64,000 nucleotides of DNA from Paracholeplasma brassicae. GTDB lineage: Bacteria; Bacillota_I; Bacilli_A; Acholeplasmatales; UBA5453. Below the pieces are notes generated by a model that was not told the DNA's origin, ran no database searches, and worked only from the letters and a program-made list of their open reading frames with translations. The stretch spans positions 644,366 to 708,365 of the forward strand of contig NC_022549.1 of the NCBI RefSeq assembly GCF_000967915.1, written 5' to 3'. Made by a program: the position numbers and the translations under genes. Positions 50,888 to 59,566 of the stretch are shown one piece after another (position 1 is the first letter of the stretch; each line of letters starts with the position of its first letter).

Positions 50888-53377
50888 ATGTTCAAAAAAT
50901 GGTTTGATAGTGGCTTTCAAGAATTAAAAAAAGCCAGACCTATCGCAGATAAAATTGATCAACTAGCGGATCAAATGAAACAAATGTCCGATGAGGATTT
51001 AAGAAATAAAACAACCGAGTTTAAACAAAGATATCAAAAAGGCGAAACCCTAGAAGATTTAATGGTCGAGGCTTACGCCGTGGTAAGAGAAGCCTCTGTT
51101 CGTGTCTTAGGGTTATACCCTTATTATGTACAGCTTTTAGGTGCGATTACCATTCATGGTGGGAATATTGCCGAAATGAAAACAGGGGAAGGTAAAACCT
51201 TAACAGCGGTTATGCCAGCCTATTTAAATGCACTCAATGGCATGGGTGTACATATTGTCACAGTCAACGAATACCTTGCATCTCGTGAGGCAAATGGCGA
51301 AATTGGTGATTTGTTCCGATTCCTTGGCATGAGCGTTGGTCTTAACATTCGTGCATTAACAAGTGAAGAGAAGAAAGAAGCTTATGCGTGTGACATTCTT
51401 TATTCAACCAACAGTGAACTTGGGTTTGACTACCTAAGAGATCACATGGTGTTGTACGAAAAAGATATGGTTCAAAAGCGTGGGCTACAATACGCAATCA
51501 TCGATGAAGTGGACTCCATTTTAATTGATGAAGCAAGAACGCCTTTGATTATTTCAGGGGGCGCTAAAAACACTCAAAACCTATACCAAGGTGCCGATCG
51601 TTTTGCGAAGTACTTATCCGATGAAGATTACCTAATTGACATTGAATCAAAAACGATTGAACTATCTGAATCCGGGATTACCAAAGCAGAAAAAACGTTT
51701 AATTTAGATAATCTTTATGATATCGCTAACGTAACGCTTGTGCACCACATCAATAATGCACTTAGAGCAAACTTCATTATGTTTAGAGATAAAGACTACA
51801 TGGTGGTGGAAAATCAAGTATTGATTATCGACCAATTTACTGGTCGTGTGCTACCAGGTAGACAGTTTTCTGAAGGACTACATCAAGCCTTAGAAGCCAA
51901 AGAAAACGTTGAAATTAAAAAAGAAACCATCACGGTTGCTACCATCACCTATCAAAACTTTTTCCGTATGTATAAAAAACTATCCGGGATGACGGGGACA
52001 GCGAAAACCGAAGAAGAAGAATTTAGAGAAATCTACAACATGTACGTGGTTGAAGTACCAACCAATCGTCCGGTAATTCGTGAGGACGCACCAGATTATT
52101 TATTTGTTACTCTAGAAGAGAAATACAGCGCGTTAATTGATGACGTTGAACGTAGACATAAACTAGGTCAACCAATTCTATTAGGAACAGTAGCGGTAGA
52201 GACATCGGAGATACTATCTGATTTACTTAGAAAAAGACGCATTCCTCATGACGTATTAAATGCGAAACAACATGAAAGAGAAGCGGATATCATTCTAAAA
52301 GCTGGTTTACAAAGTGCAGTAACGATCGCAACCAACATGGCTGGTCGTGGAACCGACATTAAACTAGGCGAAGGCGTCAAAGAACTTGGCGGATTGGCTG
52401 TGATCGGTTCAGAACGTCATGAATCAAGACGTATCGACAATCAGTTAAGAGGACGTAGCGGTCGACAAGGTGACCCTGGGTATTCAAGATTTTATTTATC
52501 GGCTGAGGATGAATTGCTCCAACGATTTGGTGGCGAAACATTTAAAAACCGTATTCAAATGATTTCAAATTTAAATAAAGATAAAGACACGAATCAAGTT
52601 CAACCACTTGAATCCAAAATGTTCTCAAAATTTGTTAGTAGTGCTCAAAAACGGATTGAAGGTCAAAACTACGATTCCCGTAAATCCGTATTAAAATACG
52701 ATGACGTACTAAGAAAACAAAGAGAAGTTATGTATCAAGAAAGAACCTTTGTGATTACCTCGGAAGACATCGAGCCGTTTGTGCTTAAAGCAATTGAAAA
52801 TCATATTGAAGAAGCACTAATGCCATTTATTAAAAATGTCGGTAAAGGCAAATTCGAAATCAACGATCAAGGTATCTTAAATCACTTTAATGGCAATCTA
52901 TTCCAACCAGGAACGATTGATATTGATAAACTTGAAAGTTTAGACGAAAAAACCATTCCAGAATACTTAAATGAATTAGCACAAAATGAAATTAAATTTA
53001 AAAAAGAATCTTTTCCTGAGGAAGTATTTAAAGAGTTCTTAAAAGTAATTTCGTTACGTGTCATTGATACGTACTGGACAAGACACATCGATCAAATGAG
53101 TGAACTAAGACAAGCGGTTTCTCTACAATCGTATGGTCAAGGTAACCCACTTCAAACTTATCAACAAGAGGGGTTCCATAAATTTAATGAAATGAAATCT
53201 AATATTTCAAGAGACATTGCAAAATACGTCTTACTTGCACAAATACGAGTGAATAACGAACGCGAAGCGGTTGTTAAAAACACCAGTACCAATGAGGGTG
53301 GCGAACTTAGAAATAAGAAGCCTAAAGTCAGACAAAATCGTCAGCAACGCAACATGCCAAACTGGAAAAGAAGATAA
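50888..53377 (+). CDS. secA: Preprotein translocase ATPase SecA
   Basis: The 829-residue motor drives proteins through SecYEG. Walker A is M-K-T-G-E-G-K-T at 97-104, the Walker B D-E-V-D lies near 205, and the DEAD-motor motifs T-N-M-A-G-R-G-T-D-I-K-L (near 480) and Q-L-R-G-R-S-G-R-Q-G-D (near 518) are intact. The C-terminal zinc-binding tail found in many SecA (C-x-C-S-G) is absent; the protein ends in a basic N-R-Q-Q-R-N-M-P-N-W-K-R-R. prfB follows, the classical secA-prfB neighbourhood, though a terminator lies between. Confidence 0.97.
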   Translation: MFKKWFDSGFQELKKARPIADKIDQLADQMKQMSDEDLRNKTTEFKQRYQKGETLEDLMVEAYAVVREASVRVLGLYPYYVQLLGAITIHGGNIAEMKTGEGKTLTAVMPAYLNALNGMGVHIVTVNEYLASREANGEIGDLFRFLGMSVGLNIRALTSEEKKEAYACDILYSTNSELGFDYLRDHMVLYEKDMVQKRGLQYAIIDEVDSILIDEARTPLIISGGAKNTQNLYQGADRFAKYLSDEDYLIDIESKTIELSESGITKAEKTFNLDNLYDIANVTLVHHINNALRANFIMFRDKDYMVVENQVLIIDQFTGRVLPGRQFSEGLHQALEAKENVEIKKETITVATITYQNFFRMYKKLSGMTGTAKTEEEEFREIYNMYVVEVPTNRPVIREDAPDYLFVTLEEKYSALIDDVERRHKLGQPILLGTVAVETSEILSDLLRKRRIPHDVLNAKQHEREADIILKAGLQSAVTIATNMAGRGTDIKLGEGVKELGGLAVIGSERHESRRIDNQLRGRSGRQGDPGYSRFYLSAEDELLQRFGGETFKNRIQMISNLNKDKDTNQVQPLESKMFSKFVSSAQKRIEGQNYDSRKSVLKYDDVLRKQREVMYQERTFVITSEDIEPFVLKAIENHIEEALMPFIKNVGKGKFEINDQGILNHFNGNLFQPGTIDIDKLESLDEKTIPEYLNELAQNEIKFKKESFPEEVFKEFLKVISLRVIDTYWTRHIDQMSELRQAVSLQSYGQGNPLQTYQQEGFHKFNEMKSNISRDIAKYVLLAQIRVNNEREAVVKNTSTNEGGELRNKKPKVRQNRQQRNMPNWKRR

Positions 53378-53387
53378 CGAAAATGAA

Positions 53388-53422
53388 AAGGCCTTAGTTT
53401 TAAATAACTAAGCCTTTTTTAA
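53388..53422 (+). terminator. secA terminator
   Basis: AAAGGCCTTAGTT pairs with AACTAAGCCTTT with one bulged C, followed by T's. Confidence 0.8.
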
Positions 53423-53467
53423 ATGTTTTAAAAAGTCGACGTTAAAGAAGAAATTTACACATAAATA

Positions 53468-53476
53468 TGGTAAAAT
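53468..53476 (+). promoter_or_regulatory. prfB extended -10 promoter
   Basis: TGG-TAAAAT at 53468-53476; the leader to the ATG at 53521 is about 40 bases. Confidence 0.5.
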
Positions 53477-53520
53477 AGTTGTGAATAAATTATGGAGTGA
53501 AAGATTAAAAGAGGTGTCTT

Positions 53521-54612
53521 ATGGAACGTTATGAATTGAATAAATACCTTGCCAATTTTAAAATCCGAATTGAGGATTTAGGTAAGGCTTTAAATATTGA
53601 AGTATTAAAAAAAGAACATGAAGAAAATCAAAAAATCATGCTAAATGAGCATTTTTGGGACGACGTCAAAGAGGCGCAACGATTAATTGGGATTGCAAAC
53701 GATCAAAAAGATAAAATTGATACGTATGAATCAGTATTAAGTCATTATGAAACATTAGATGAGTTGGCTGAATTAACCGATGAAGGCAGTGAAGATTATG
53801 AGATGCTAACAAAAGAAGTCACCGGTTTAGATAAAGAAATCAAACAGTTCGAACTCTTAATCCTTTTAAATGGGCCATACGATGATTTTACAGCAATCAT
53901 TGAATTACACCCAGGGGCTGGTGGAACTGAATCACAAGATTGGTGCGAAATGCTTTTTCGTATGTATCAACGCTACGCCACCAGAAAGAACTTTAAGTTT
54001 GAAGTACTCGATTATTTGGCTGGCGAAGAAGCGGGCATCAAAAGTGTCACCGCACGAATTAAAGGTAGATACGCGTATGGTTATTTAAAGAGTGAGCATG
54101 GGGTTCATCGATTGGTCCGTATTTCACCATTTGACTCAAACGCCAGAAGACATACGTCTTTTGTTTCGGTCGAGGTGATACCAGAAATTGATAAAGAAAT
54201 TGAACTGGATATTAAGGACGAAGACTTAAAAATCGATGTTTATCGCAGTAGTGGTGCAGGCGGACAATCCGTTAACACAACGGATTCAGCGGTTCGTATC
54301 ACACACTTACCGACCAATACCGTCGTGACTTGTCAAAATGAACGTAGCCAAATTAAAAACAGAGAAACTGCGATGCAGTTATTAAAGTCAAAATTAGCCG
54401 CACTTGAAATTCAAAAACAAATGAATTTATTAAATGATATCAAAGGGGAACAAAAAGACATTGCTTGGGGTTCACAAATCAGAAGCTATGTATTTCATCC
54501 CTACCAAATGGTTAAAGATCATCGGACACTAGCCGAAAGTTCACAAACGTCCTTAGTGATGGATGGTGACATTGATCTATTTATTAATGCGTATCTAAAG
54601 ATGGGAGACTAA
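53521..54612 (+). CDS. prfB: Peptide chain release factor 2 (no programmed frameshift)
   Basis: The 363-residue factor ends translation at UGA and UAA. The stop-reading motif S-P-F lies at 202-204 and the catalytic G-G-Q at 247-249. G-G-Q is followed by Ser where most RF2 have His. The frame is open from the ATG through codons 20-30, where most prfB genes have an internal TGA and a +1 frameshift. That site is lost here (A-L-N at 23-25). AGAGGTG precedes the ATG. Its presence shows that UGA is a stop codon in this organism. yitT-like and S41 genes follow as in Bacillus. Confidence 0.96.
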   Translation: MERYELNKYLANFKIRIEDLGKALNIEVLKKEHEENQKIMLNEHFWDDVKEAQRLIGIANDQKDKIDTYESVLSHYETLDELAELTDEGSEDYEMLTKEVTGLDKEIKQFELLILLNGPYDDFTAIIELHPGAGGTESQDWCEMLFRMYQRYATRKNFKFEVLDYLAGEEAGIKSVTARIKGRYAYGYLKSEHGVHRLVRISPFDSNARRHTSFVSVEVIPEIDKEIELDIKDEDLKIDVYRSSGAGGQSVNTTDSAVRITHLPTNTVVTCQNERSQIKNRETAMQLLKSKLAALEIQKQMNLLNDIKGEQKDIAWGSQIRSYVFHPYQMVKDHRTLAESSQTSLVMDGDIDLFINAYLKMGD

Positions 54613-54613
54613 C

Positions 54614-55471
54614 ATGCGACGTAACTTAGTAATTGAATATTTTCAAATCACACTTGGTGTTATTTTAATGACGCTTGGTTTTTATTATTTCCTACTACCG
54701 ATGAATTTAGTCATTGGTGGTGTGATGGGCTTGGCAGTCATTTTTCAGAAATTCATAAACCCATCTTATTTTATGTACATTGTCAATATAGGACTTTTGG
54801 TTTTTGGTTTATGGTTGCTTGGAAAATCTTTTTTTGTCAAAACCATTTTTGGAACGATTGCCTCACCAACCATCGTTTTAATCTTAGACTTACTTGGTGC
54901 CGATCAATTCTTTATCATCAATCAATTTTCGGATTCAAAGATGTTATTAGCATCCATTTCAGGCTCTATTTTGGTTGGGTTTGGTTTAGGGATTGTCTTT
55001 CGAAATAACGCGACGACCGGTGGGATTGATGTCTTACAAACGATTTTACATAAAAAGTTTCATTACCCCTACAATGTTGTATTTTATGCAACCGATGGGG
55101 CAGTGATTTTACTCGGTTTATTGTATTTTCAAAACGCAGAAAACTTCATCTATGGACTGGCAGCCATCTTCATTACAAGCTATGTCATTAGTAACGTTTC
55201 GATTAAAGGTAGAGCCGGACAAACCATGTTTATTATAACGAAAAATCCAGAGTTAATTAGAGATACGATTTACGAACACATCGACCGAGGCGTAACGATT
55301 ATTGATGCCCAAGGTGGTTATTCTAAAGAAGCTAAGAAAATGTTGGTATGCACAATGAGTCAACGCGAGCTAAATATGATGAGGGAACTCATTGAAATCG
55401 TTGATCAAGACGCATTTACATTTATGACTCAAACGAAAGAGGCGGTTGGTCGTGGGTTTTCTAAAGATTAA
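54614..55471 (+). CDS. YitT/YvjA family membrane protein
   Basis: The 285-residue protein has five to six membrane helices in its first 190 residues, with the motif G-V-M-G-L-A-V-I near residue 37 and F-R-N-N-A-T-T-G-G-I-D-V near 130, the family signature. A soluble DUF2179 domain follows (about 215-280) with G-V-T-I-I-D-A-Q-G-G-Y-S. Function is unknown. The gene starts one base after prfB and overlaps the protease gene by 20 bases. The order prfB-YvjA-S41 protease is that of Bacillus, apart from a cytochrome gene absent here. Confidence 0.88.
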   Translation: MRRNLVIEYFQITLGVILMTLGFYYFLLPMNLVIGGVMGLAVIFQKFINPSYFMYIVNIGLLVFGLWLLGKSFFVKTIFGTIASPTIVLILDLLGADQFFIINQFSDSKMLLASISGSILVGFGLGIVFRNNATTGGIDVLQTILHKKFHYPYNVVFYATDGAVILLGLLYFQNAENFIYGLAAIFITSYVISNVSIKGRAGQTMFIITKNPELIRDTIYEHIDRGVTIIDAQGGYSKEAKKMLVCTMSQRELNMMRELIEIVDQDAFTFMTQTKEAVGRGFSKD

Positions 55472-56840
55472 AAGAGTAATTGGATTGATTTTGACCAGTG
55501 CAATATTGGTTTTTTTAAGTGGGTGTCAACTATCCACTTTTTTTGTTGATAAACAAGTTAAGGAAGTTTATGAACTACTTGACGCGTTTTACTATAAACC
55601 TTTGGATTTTAAACTAAAGGATGTTTCAGATTTAGAAGATCTATTTAGCAGGTTAGACGAACCTTATACGTACATATATGAGGCCAACACACGAACAATC
55701 GAAAAAGAAGAAGCCTACGATGGTCTAGGAATAACCATTTCAGATACCAAGGAAGGCTTATTGGTGAGTTCAATTAACCTAGATGCAACTTTCGAGGAAA
55801 AAATCTACGTTTATGATGTGATTACTAAAGTCAATGGTCAAGCGCTAGAAGGGCTTAGTTTTACGGAAAAACAAGCGGTTTTAACTGGAAAATTAGGGGA
55901 TCAATTCGACCTTGAGATACTTCGTGGTACTGACCTAATAACTATTACGTTAATGATTAAAGAAATACCGATGAAGAGCACAACGTATCGTTACGATGAG
56001 AAATCTAAAATTGGCTACATTGACATTAACCGTTTTTCTAATTTGACGGCCACACAATTTACAGAGGCACTTCAAAGCATGGAATCGTTAGGATTAGAGG
56101 GGTTAATCATTGATGTGAGAGATAATGGCGGTGGGTATTTGGTTTCAGTGGTTCAAATCATCCAACTTTTCTTAAGTGGCAGTGAACCATTTTTATACAT
56201 GGTGCGTGCTTATGATAACCGGATTACCGAATATAAACCGTATCAAGCAAACACCTTAAAAGATTACCCAGTCTCTCTTTTGATTAATGAAAACTCGGCA
56301 AGTGCATCTGAGGTTTTAGCTCAAGCACTCAATATCGGCATTGATGCGCCATTGATTGGGAATACCACTTATGGCAAAGACGTTTATCAAGTCAGTTATC
56401 GATTAAACACATTTACTAACGAAACGTACTTAAATATGACGCAAGGTTACTGGTTAACCAAAAACAATGAAAGCGTCAGTGGTGGCATCAAACCGACAAT
56501 TGAATATACGAAAGATGACCTTGTCAGTCTTGGGTTTCCTTCGTACCTAGAAACATTTAAGAAAGAAGATAGCTCAGATAATCTCATCGTTTATCAACAT
56601 TTACTAAATGAATACGATAACACATTAGAAGATATTAACCATTTTTCGACATTTGATGAGTTAACTTATGATAAACTAAAGGTATACCAAGAAGCAAACG
56701 GTCTTAGCGCAACAGGTGAACTCGATTTATTGACGATGTTTTCATTAATTGATCTTTATCATCAATATCTTAAAGATCCTGCCAAAGACGAGTTGCTCAA
56801 TTTAGCTTATTTAGAGATGGGGCGTCTAAATGCAAATTAA
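55452..56840 (+). CDS. S41 C-terminal processing protease, lipoprotein (CtpB-like)
   Basis: About 462 residues. A short hydrophobic signal ends in L-S-G-C, a lipobox, so it is likely anchored outside the membrane. A PDZ domain lies at about 85-165, then the S41 protease domain. Catalytic Ser is in N-S-A-S-A-S-E near 285 and Lys in G-K-D-V-Y-Q near 312, where the family usually has G-K-G-x-x-Q. A peptidoglycan-binding-like segment ends the protein. GTG 55452 is my choice, with TTG 55446 as alternative; both overlap the preceding gene, and the ribosome site is weak. Confidence 0.88.
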   Translation: MGFLKIKRVIGLILTSAILVFLSGCQLSTFFVDKQVKEVYELLDAFYYKPLDFKLKDVSDLEDLFSRLDEPYTYIYEANTRTIEKEEAYDGLGITISDTKEGLLVSSINLDATFEEKIYVYDVITKVNGQALEGLSFTEKQAVLTGKLGDQFDLEILRGTDLITITLMIKEIPMKSTTYRYDEKSKIGYIDINRFSNLTATQFTEALQSMESLGLEGLIIDVRDNGGGYLVSVVQIIQLFLSGSEPFLYMVRAYDNRITEYKPYQANTLKDYPVSLLINENSASASEVLAQALNIGIDAPLIGNTTYGKDVYQVSYRLNTFTNETYLNMTQGYWLTKNNESVSGGIKPTIEYTKDDLVSLGFPSYLETFKKEDSSDNLIVYQHLLNEYDNTLEDINHFSTFDELTYDKLKVYQEANGLSATGELDLLTMFSLIDLYHQYLKDPAKDELLNLAYLEMGRLNAN

Positions 56841-57588
56841 ATCGATTAAAAAGAAGAAAAACACATACCTTGTTTTAATTGATGAGACTTCATATGAGAT
56901 AGAAGAATCCGTTCTTTTGGATTTTCGATTAAAGAAAATGATGATTTTAGATGAAAAGATGTTAAATGAAATCATTAAAAAAAACCATAAAGCATTTCTA
57001 ATCAGGAAAGGGATTGCTTATGTAGCAAAAAACCGCTCCATTAGAGATTTCAAAAAATACTTACGTACACTGACTAACGATGAAAACCTAGTAACCGAAA
57101 TTACCCTTGATTTCAAAGGTAAGAATTACTTAAACGATTATATCTATGCTGAGAGTTACCTTAGAATCAATCAATCCAAATATGGTAAACACAAGCTACA
57201 ACAAGGTCTGATTGAAAAAGGCATCACAAAAGAACTGATTGACCAAATGCTACAGTCGTTAACAGAAGACACATTAGAAGAACAACTTAAAAAAGACGCA
57301 CAAGCCATCAAAAAAGAAACGTATTTAAAAGCAAAACAAACCTTATTAAGACGCTATTTACAAAAAGGGTATGATGAAGTCCGGATATTAAGCTATATTG
57401 AAACATACTTGGATCAAAGTCGTTTTGATGAAACAGTATCGATTGAAAAATATTATAAGCAAGCATTAACAAAATATCAAAAACGGTTTGATGGTCATGA
57501 ACTCAACCAAAAGATTTACCTCTACTTAAGGCAAAAAGGATATCATCCGAGGCATATAAAAGACATTTTAGAGAAAAGAGAGTGGTAA
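56830..57588 (+). CDS. recX: Regulatory protein RecX
   Basis: The 252-residue protein is mostly helical with the tandem three-helix repeats of RecX. Marks are R-S-I-R-D-F-K-K-Y-L-R near residue 75 and the repeat K-Q-T-L-L-R-R-Y-L-Q-K-G-Y-D near 170, ending in L-R-Q-K-G-Y-H-P-R-H-I-K-D-I-L. RecX binds RecA and limits its filament growth. The start overlaps the protease gene by 11 bases and glgB begins one base after the stop. Its place between a protease and a glycogen enzyme is unusual. recA is not in the window. Confidence 0.85.
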   Translation: MQIKSIKKKKNTYLVLIDETSYEIEESVLLDFRLKKMMILDEKMLNEIIKKNHKAFLIRKGIAYVAKNRSIRDFKKYLRTLTNDENLVTEITLDFKGKNYLNDYIYAESYLRINQSKYGKHKLQQGLIEKGITKELIDQMLQSLTEDTLEEQLKKDAQAIKKETYLKAKQTLLRRYLQKGYDEVRILSYIETYLDQSRFDETVSIEKYYKQALTKYQKRFDGHELNQKIYLYLRQKGYHPRHIKDILEKREW

Positions 57589-57589
57589 T

Positions 57590-59440
57590 ATGTTTAAGTA
57601 TTCAAGTGAAGACGCGTATTTTTTTTCACAGGGAAAGTTGATTGATGCAAAACGTATTTTTGGATCATTTTTAATCAAGAATACCGAAGGCATTGTAACG
57701 GGCACCCGATTTACGGTTTATGCACCAAACGCAACAAAAGTCTCAGTCGTGGGTCAATTCAACAATTGGAGTGAAACCGCACATGAATTATCAAAAATTG
57801 ATTCATCCGGCGTATTTTCAATCGAAATCCCATGGAATTTAGAATGGGCAACCTATAAATACGTGTTATTTACACCGTCTGGCAAGTTATATAAAACAGA
57901 CCCATACGCTAATTTTGCGGAAGAAAGACCAAATACAGCCTCAAAAGTCTATGACATTGAAGGCTATCACTGGAACGATCAAGACTGGTTATATCATAAA
58001 ACAACGGTTTACGATAAACCTTTAGCAATCTATGAATTGCACTTAGGGTCTTGGCGAAAAAAATATGGTCAATTCTATAAATACAACGAAATTGTGGAGC
58101 AATTAATCAAGCACATAAAAGAACAAAACTTCACTCACGTTGAACTGATGCCCATCTATGAGCATCCCCTAGATGATTCTTGGGGGTATCAAGGCACGGG
58201 ATACTACGCAGCTACCTCTCGTTATGGTGTACCTAAAGACTTAATGTATCTGATTGATCGTCTACACCAAGCATCGATTGGTGTGATTATTGACTGGGTA
58301 CCTGGGCATATTTGTAAAGACGCACACGGACTCTATTATTTTGATGGCACGCCACTTTATGAGTACGAAGATGAGTTTAAAAGAGAAAATGTGGTTTGGG
58401 GCACGGCGAATCTGGACTTATCCAAAGGACACACCAGAAGTTTTTTATTGTCAAATGCTTGTTTTTGGATGGACTATTTTCACGTGGATGGCTTTCGAGT
58501 AGATGCGGTCTCTAATTTGGTGTACTTCTTAGGTGATTCATCAAACGGAACAAATGAAGGGGCAGTTGACTTTCTAAGACGTCTTTCAGAGACCATCTTT
58601 TATAAAGATGACCGTGTGCTTTTGATGGCAGAAGACTCAACGGCATTTGATGGCGTGACAAGACCAGTATCAATGGGTGGCTTAGGTTTTAATTATAAGT
58701 GGAACATGGGTTTTATGAATGACGTTCTACGTTACTTTAAAAAAGAACCAATTCATCGAAAATGGCACCATTCGGATATTACGTTTGGGTTAACCTATGC
58801 GTTTTCTGAACAATTTGTCTTGCCTTTTTCTCATGATGAAGTCGTGCATGGCAAAGGCACACTACTGACTCGGATGCCAGGGGATTATTGGCAAAAATTT
58901 GCTAACTACCGATTATTAATCGGGTTATGGCTAACACACCCAGGTAAGAAACTACTTTTCATGGGCCAAGAATTCGCTCATTTCCAAGAGTGGGGGGTTC
59001 ATCGTCAATTGGATTGGAATCTATTTGATTTTCCAAGTCATGACAAAGCCAACCTGTTTGTTCGAACAATCCTAGGCTTATACCAAAAAGAAAAAGCCTT
59101 GTTTGAACTTGATCATAGTGAAAAAGGATTTAAATGGATTGACTCAACCAATAGTGAGCAATCAATTTTCAGTTTCATCCGCTACGCGAAGGATCTTGAT
59201 GAACACGTTGTGGTTGTCTTAAATATGACACCAAGTGTGTATCATGACTACCAAATTGGTGTTCCAAGTGAGGGTTTTTACGATGAGTTAATCAATAGTG
59301 ATCTACCGGCATTTGGAGGCTCAGGTCAGTATAACGGAAGTGAAATAGCAACAATTAAGGAGTCACTCCATAGGTTTTCACAATCCATCAAAATGACGGT
59401 TGGACCATTATCTGTTTCGATTTTAAAATATAGAAAGTAA
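57590..59440 (+). CDS. glgB: 1,4-alpha-glucan branching enzyme
   Basis: This 616-residue GH13 enzyme adds alpha-1,6 branches to glycogen. A CBM48 domain comes first (T-R-F-T-V-Y-A-P-N-A near residue 42), then the catalytic barrel. Visible active-site parts are D-G-F-R-V-D-A-V near 300 with the nucleophile Asp, L-M-A-E-D-S-T near 345 with the acid Glu, and F-S-H-D-E-V-V-H-G-K near 416. E-D-S-T replaces the commoner E-E-S-T. It is the last gene of the run starting at prfB. No glgA, glgC or glgD is in the window. Confidence 0.94.
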   Translation: MFKYSSEDAYFFSQGKLIDAKRIFGSFLIKNTEGIVTGTRFTVYAPNATKVSVVGQFNNWSETAHELSKIDSSGVFSIEIPWNLEWATYKYVLFTPSGKLYKTDPYANFAEERPNTASKVYDIEGYHWNDQDWLYHKTTVYDKPLAIYELHLGSWRKKYGQFYKYNEIVEQLIKHIKEQNFTHVELMPIYEHPLDDSWGYQGTGYYAATSRYGVPKDLMYLIDRLHQASIGVIIDWVPGHICKDAHGLYYFDGTPLYEYEDEFKRENVVWGTANLDLSKGHTRSFLLSNACFWMDYFHVDGFRVDAVSNLVYFLGDSSNGTNEGAVDFLRRLSETIFYKDDRVLLMAEDSTAFDGVTRPVSMGGLGFNYKWNMGFMNDVLRYFKKEPIHRKWHHSDITFGLTYAFSEQFVLPFSHDEVVHGKGTLLTRMPGDYWQKFANYRLLIGLWLTHPGKKLLFMGQEFAHFQEWGVHRQLDWNLFDFPSHDKANLFVRTILGLYQKEKALFELDHSEKGFKWIDSTNSEQSIFSFIRYAKDLDEHVVVVLNMTPSVYHDYQIGVPSEGFYDELINSDLPAFGGSGQYNGSEIATIKESLHRFSQSIKMTVGPLSVSILKYRK

Positions 59441-59451
59441 CACATAATTGA

Positions 59452-59474
59452 TTTTTACACTGCGCATGTAAAAA
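59452..59474. repeat. Inverted repeat downstream of glgB
   Basis: TTTTTACA (59452-59459) and TGTAAAAA (59467-59474) are perfect arms around a 7-base loop containing TGCGCA, so the centre is also dyadic. It may be a terminator-like stem for glgB or an operator for glgP. Confidence 0.5.
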
Positions 59475-59477
59475 AGT

Positions 59478-59491
59478 TGTAAACGTTTGCA
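59478..59491 (+). promoter_or_regulatory. Candidate cre upstream of glgP
   Basis: TGTAAACGTTTGCA fits the cre consensus at 13 of 14 positions, between the glgB 3' end and glgP. Control of glycogen breakdown by sugar supply would make sense, though the operator lies about 50 bases upstream of the probable transcription start. Confidence 0.55.
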
Positions 59492-59497
59492 CCTCGT

Positions 59498-59525
59498 AAG
59501 GCACCCTAACCATGGGTGCCTTTAT
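59498..59525 (+). terminator. GC-rich hairpin before glgP
   Basis: AAGGCACCC (59498-59506) and GGGTGCCTT (59514-59522) pair perfectly around a 7-base loop. The T-run is short (TTTAT). It could end glgB transcripts or act as a leader element. Confidence 0.6.
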
Positions 59526-59533
59526 GATATAAT
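59525..59533 (+). promoter_or_regulatory. glgP extended -10 promoter
   Basis: TGA-TATAAT at 59525-59533. The -35 position falls in the loop of the preceding hairpin and is poor. Confidence 0.55.
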
Positions 59534-59566
59534 GAAGTTGAAATTCACGACAAGGAGAATGAGCAA

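Noticed and set aside
53588..53593. CTTTAA in prfB as a working frameshift site
   Set aside because: The gene is open in one frame from an ATG with a good ribosome site, and the +1 frame after CTT does not join the coding frame.
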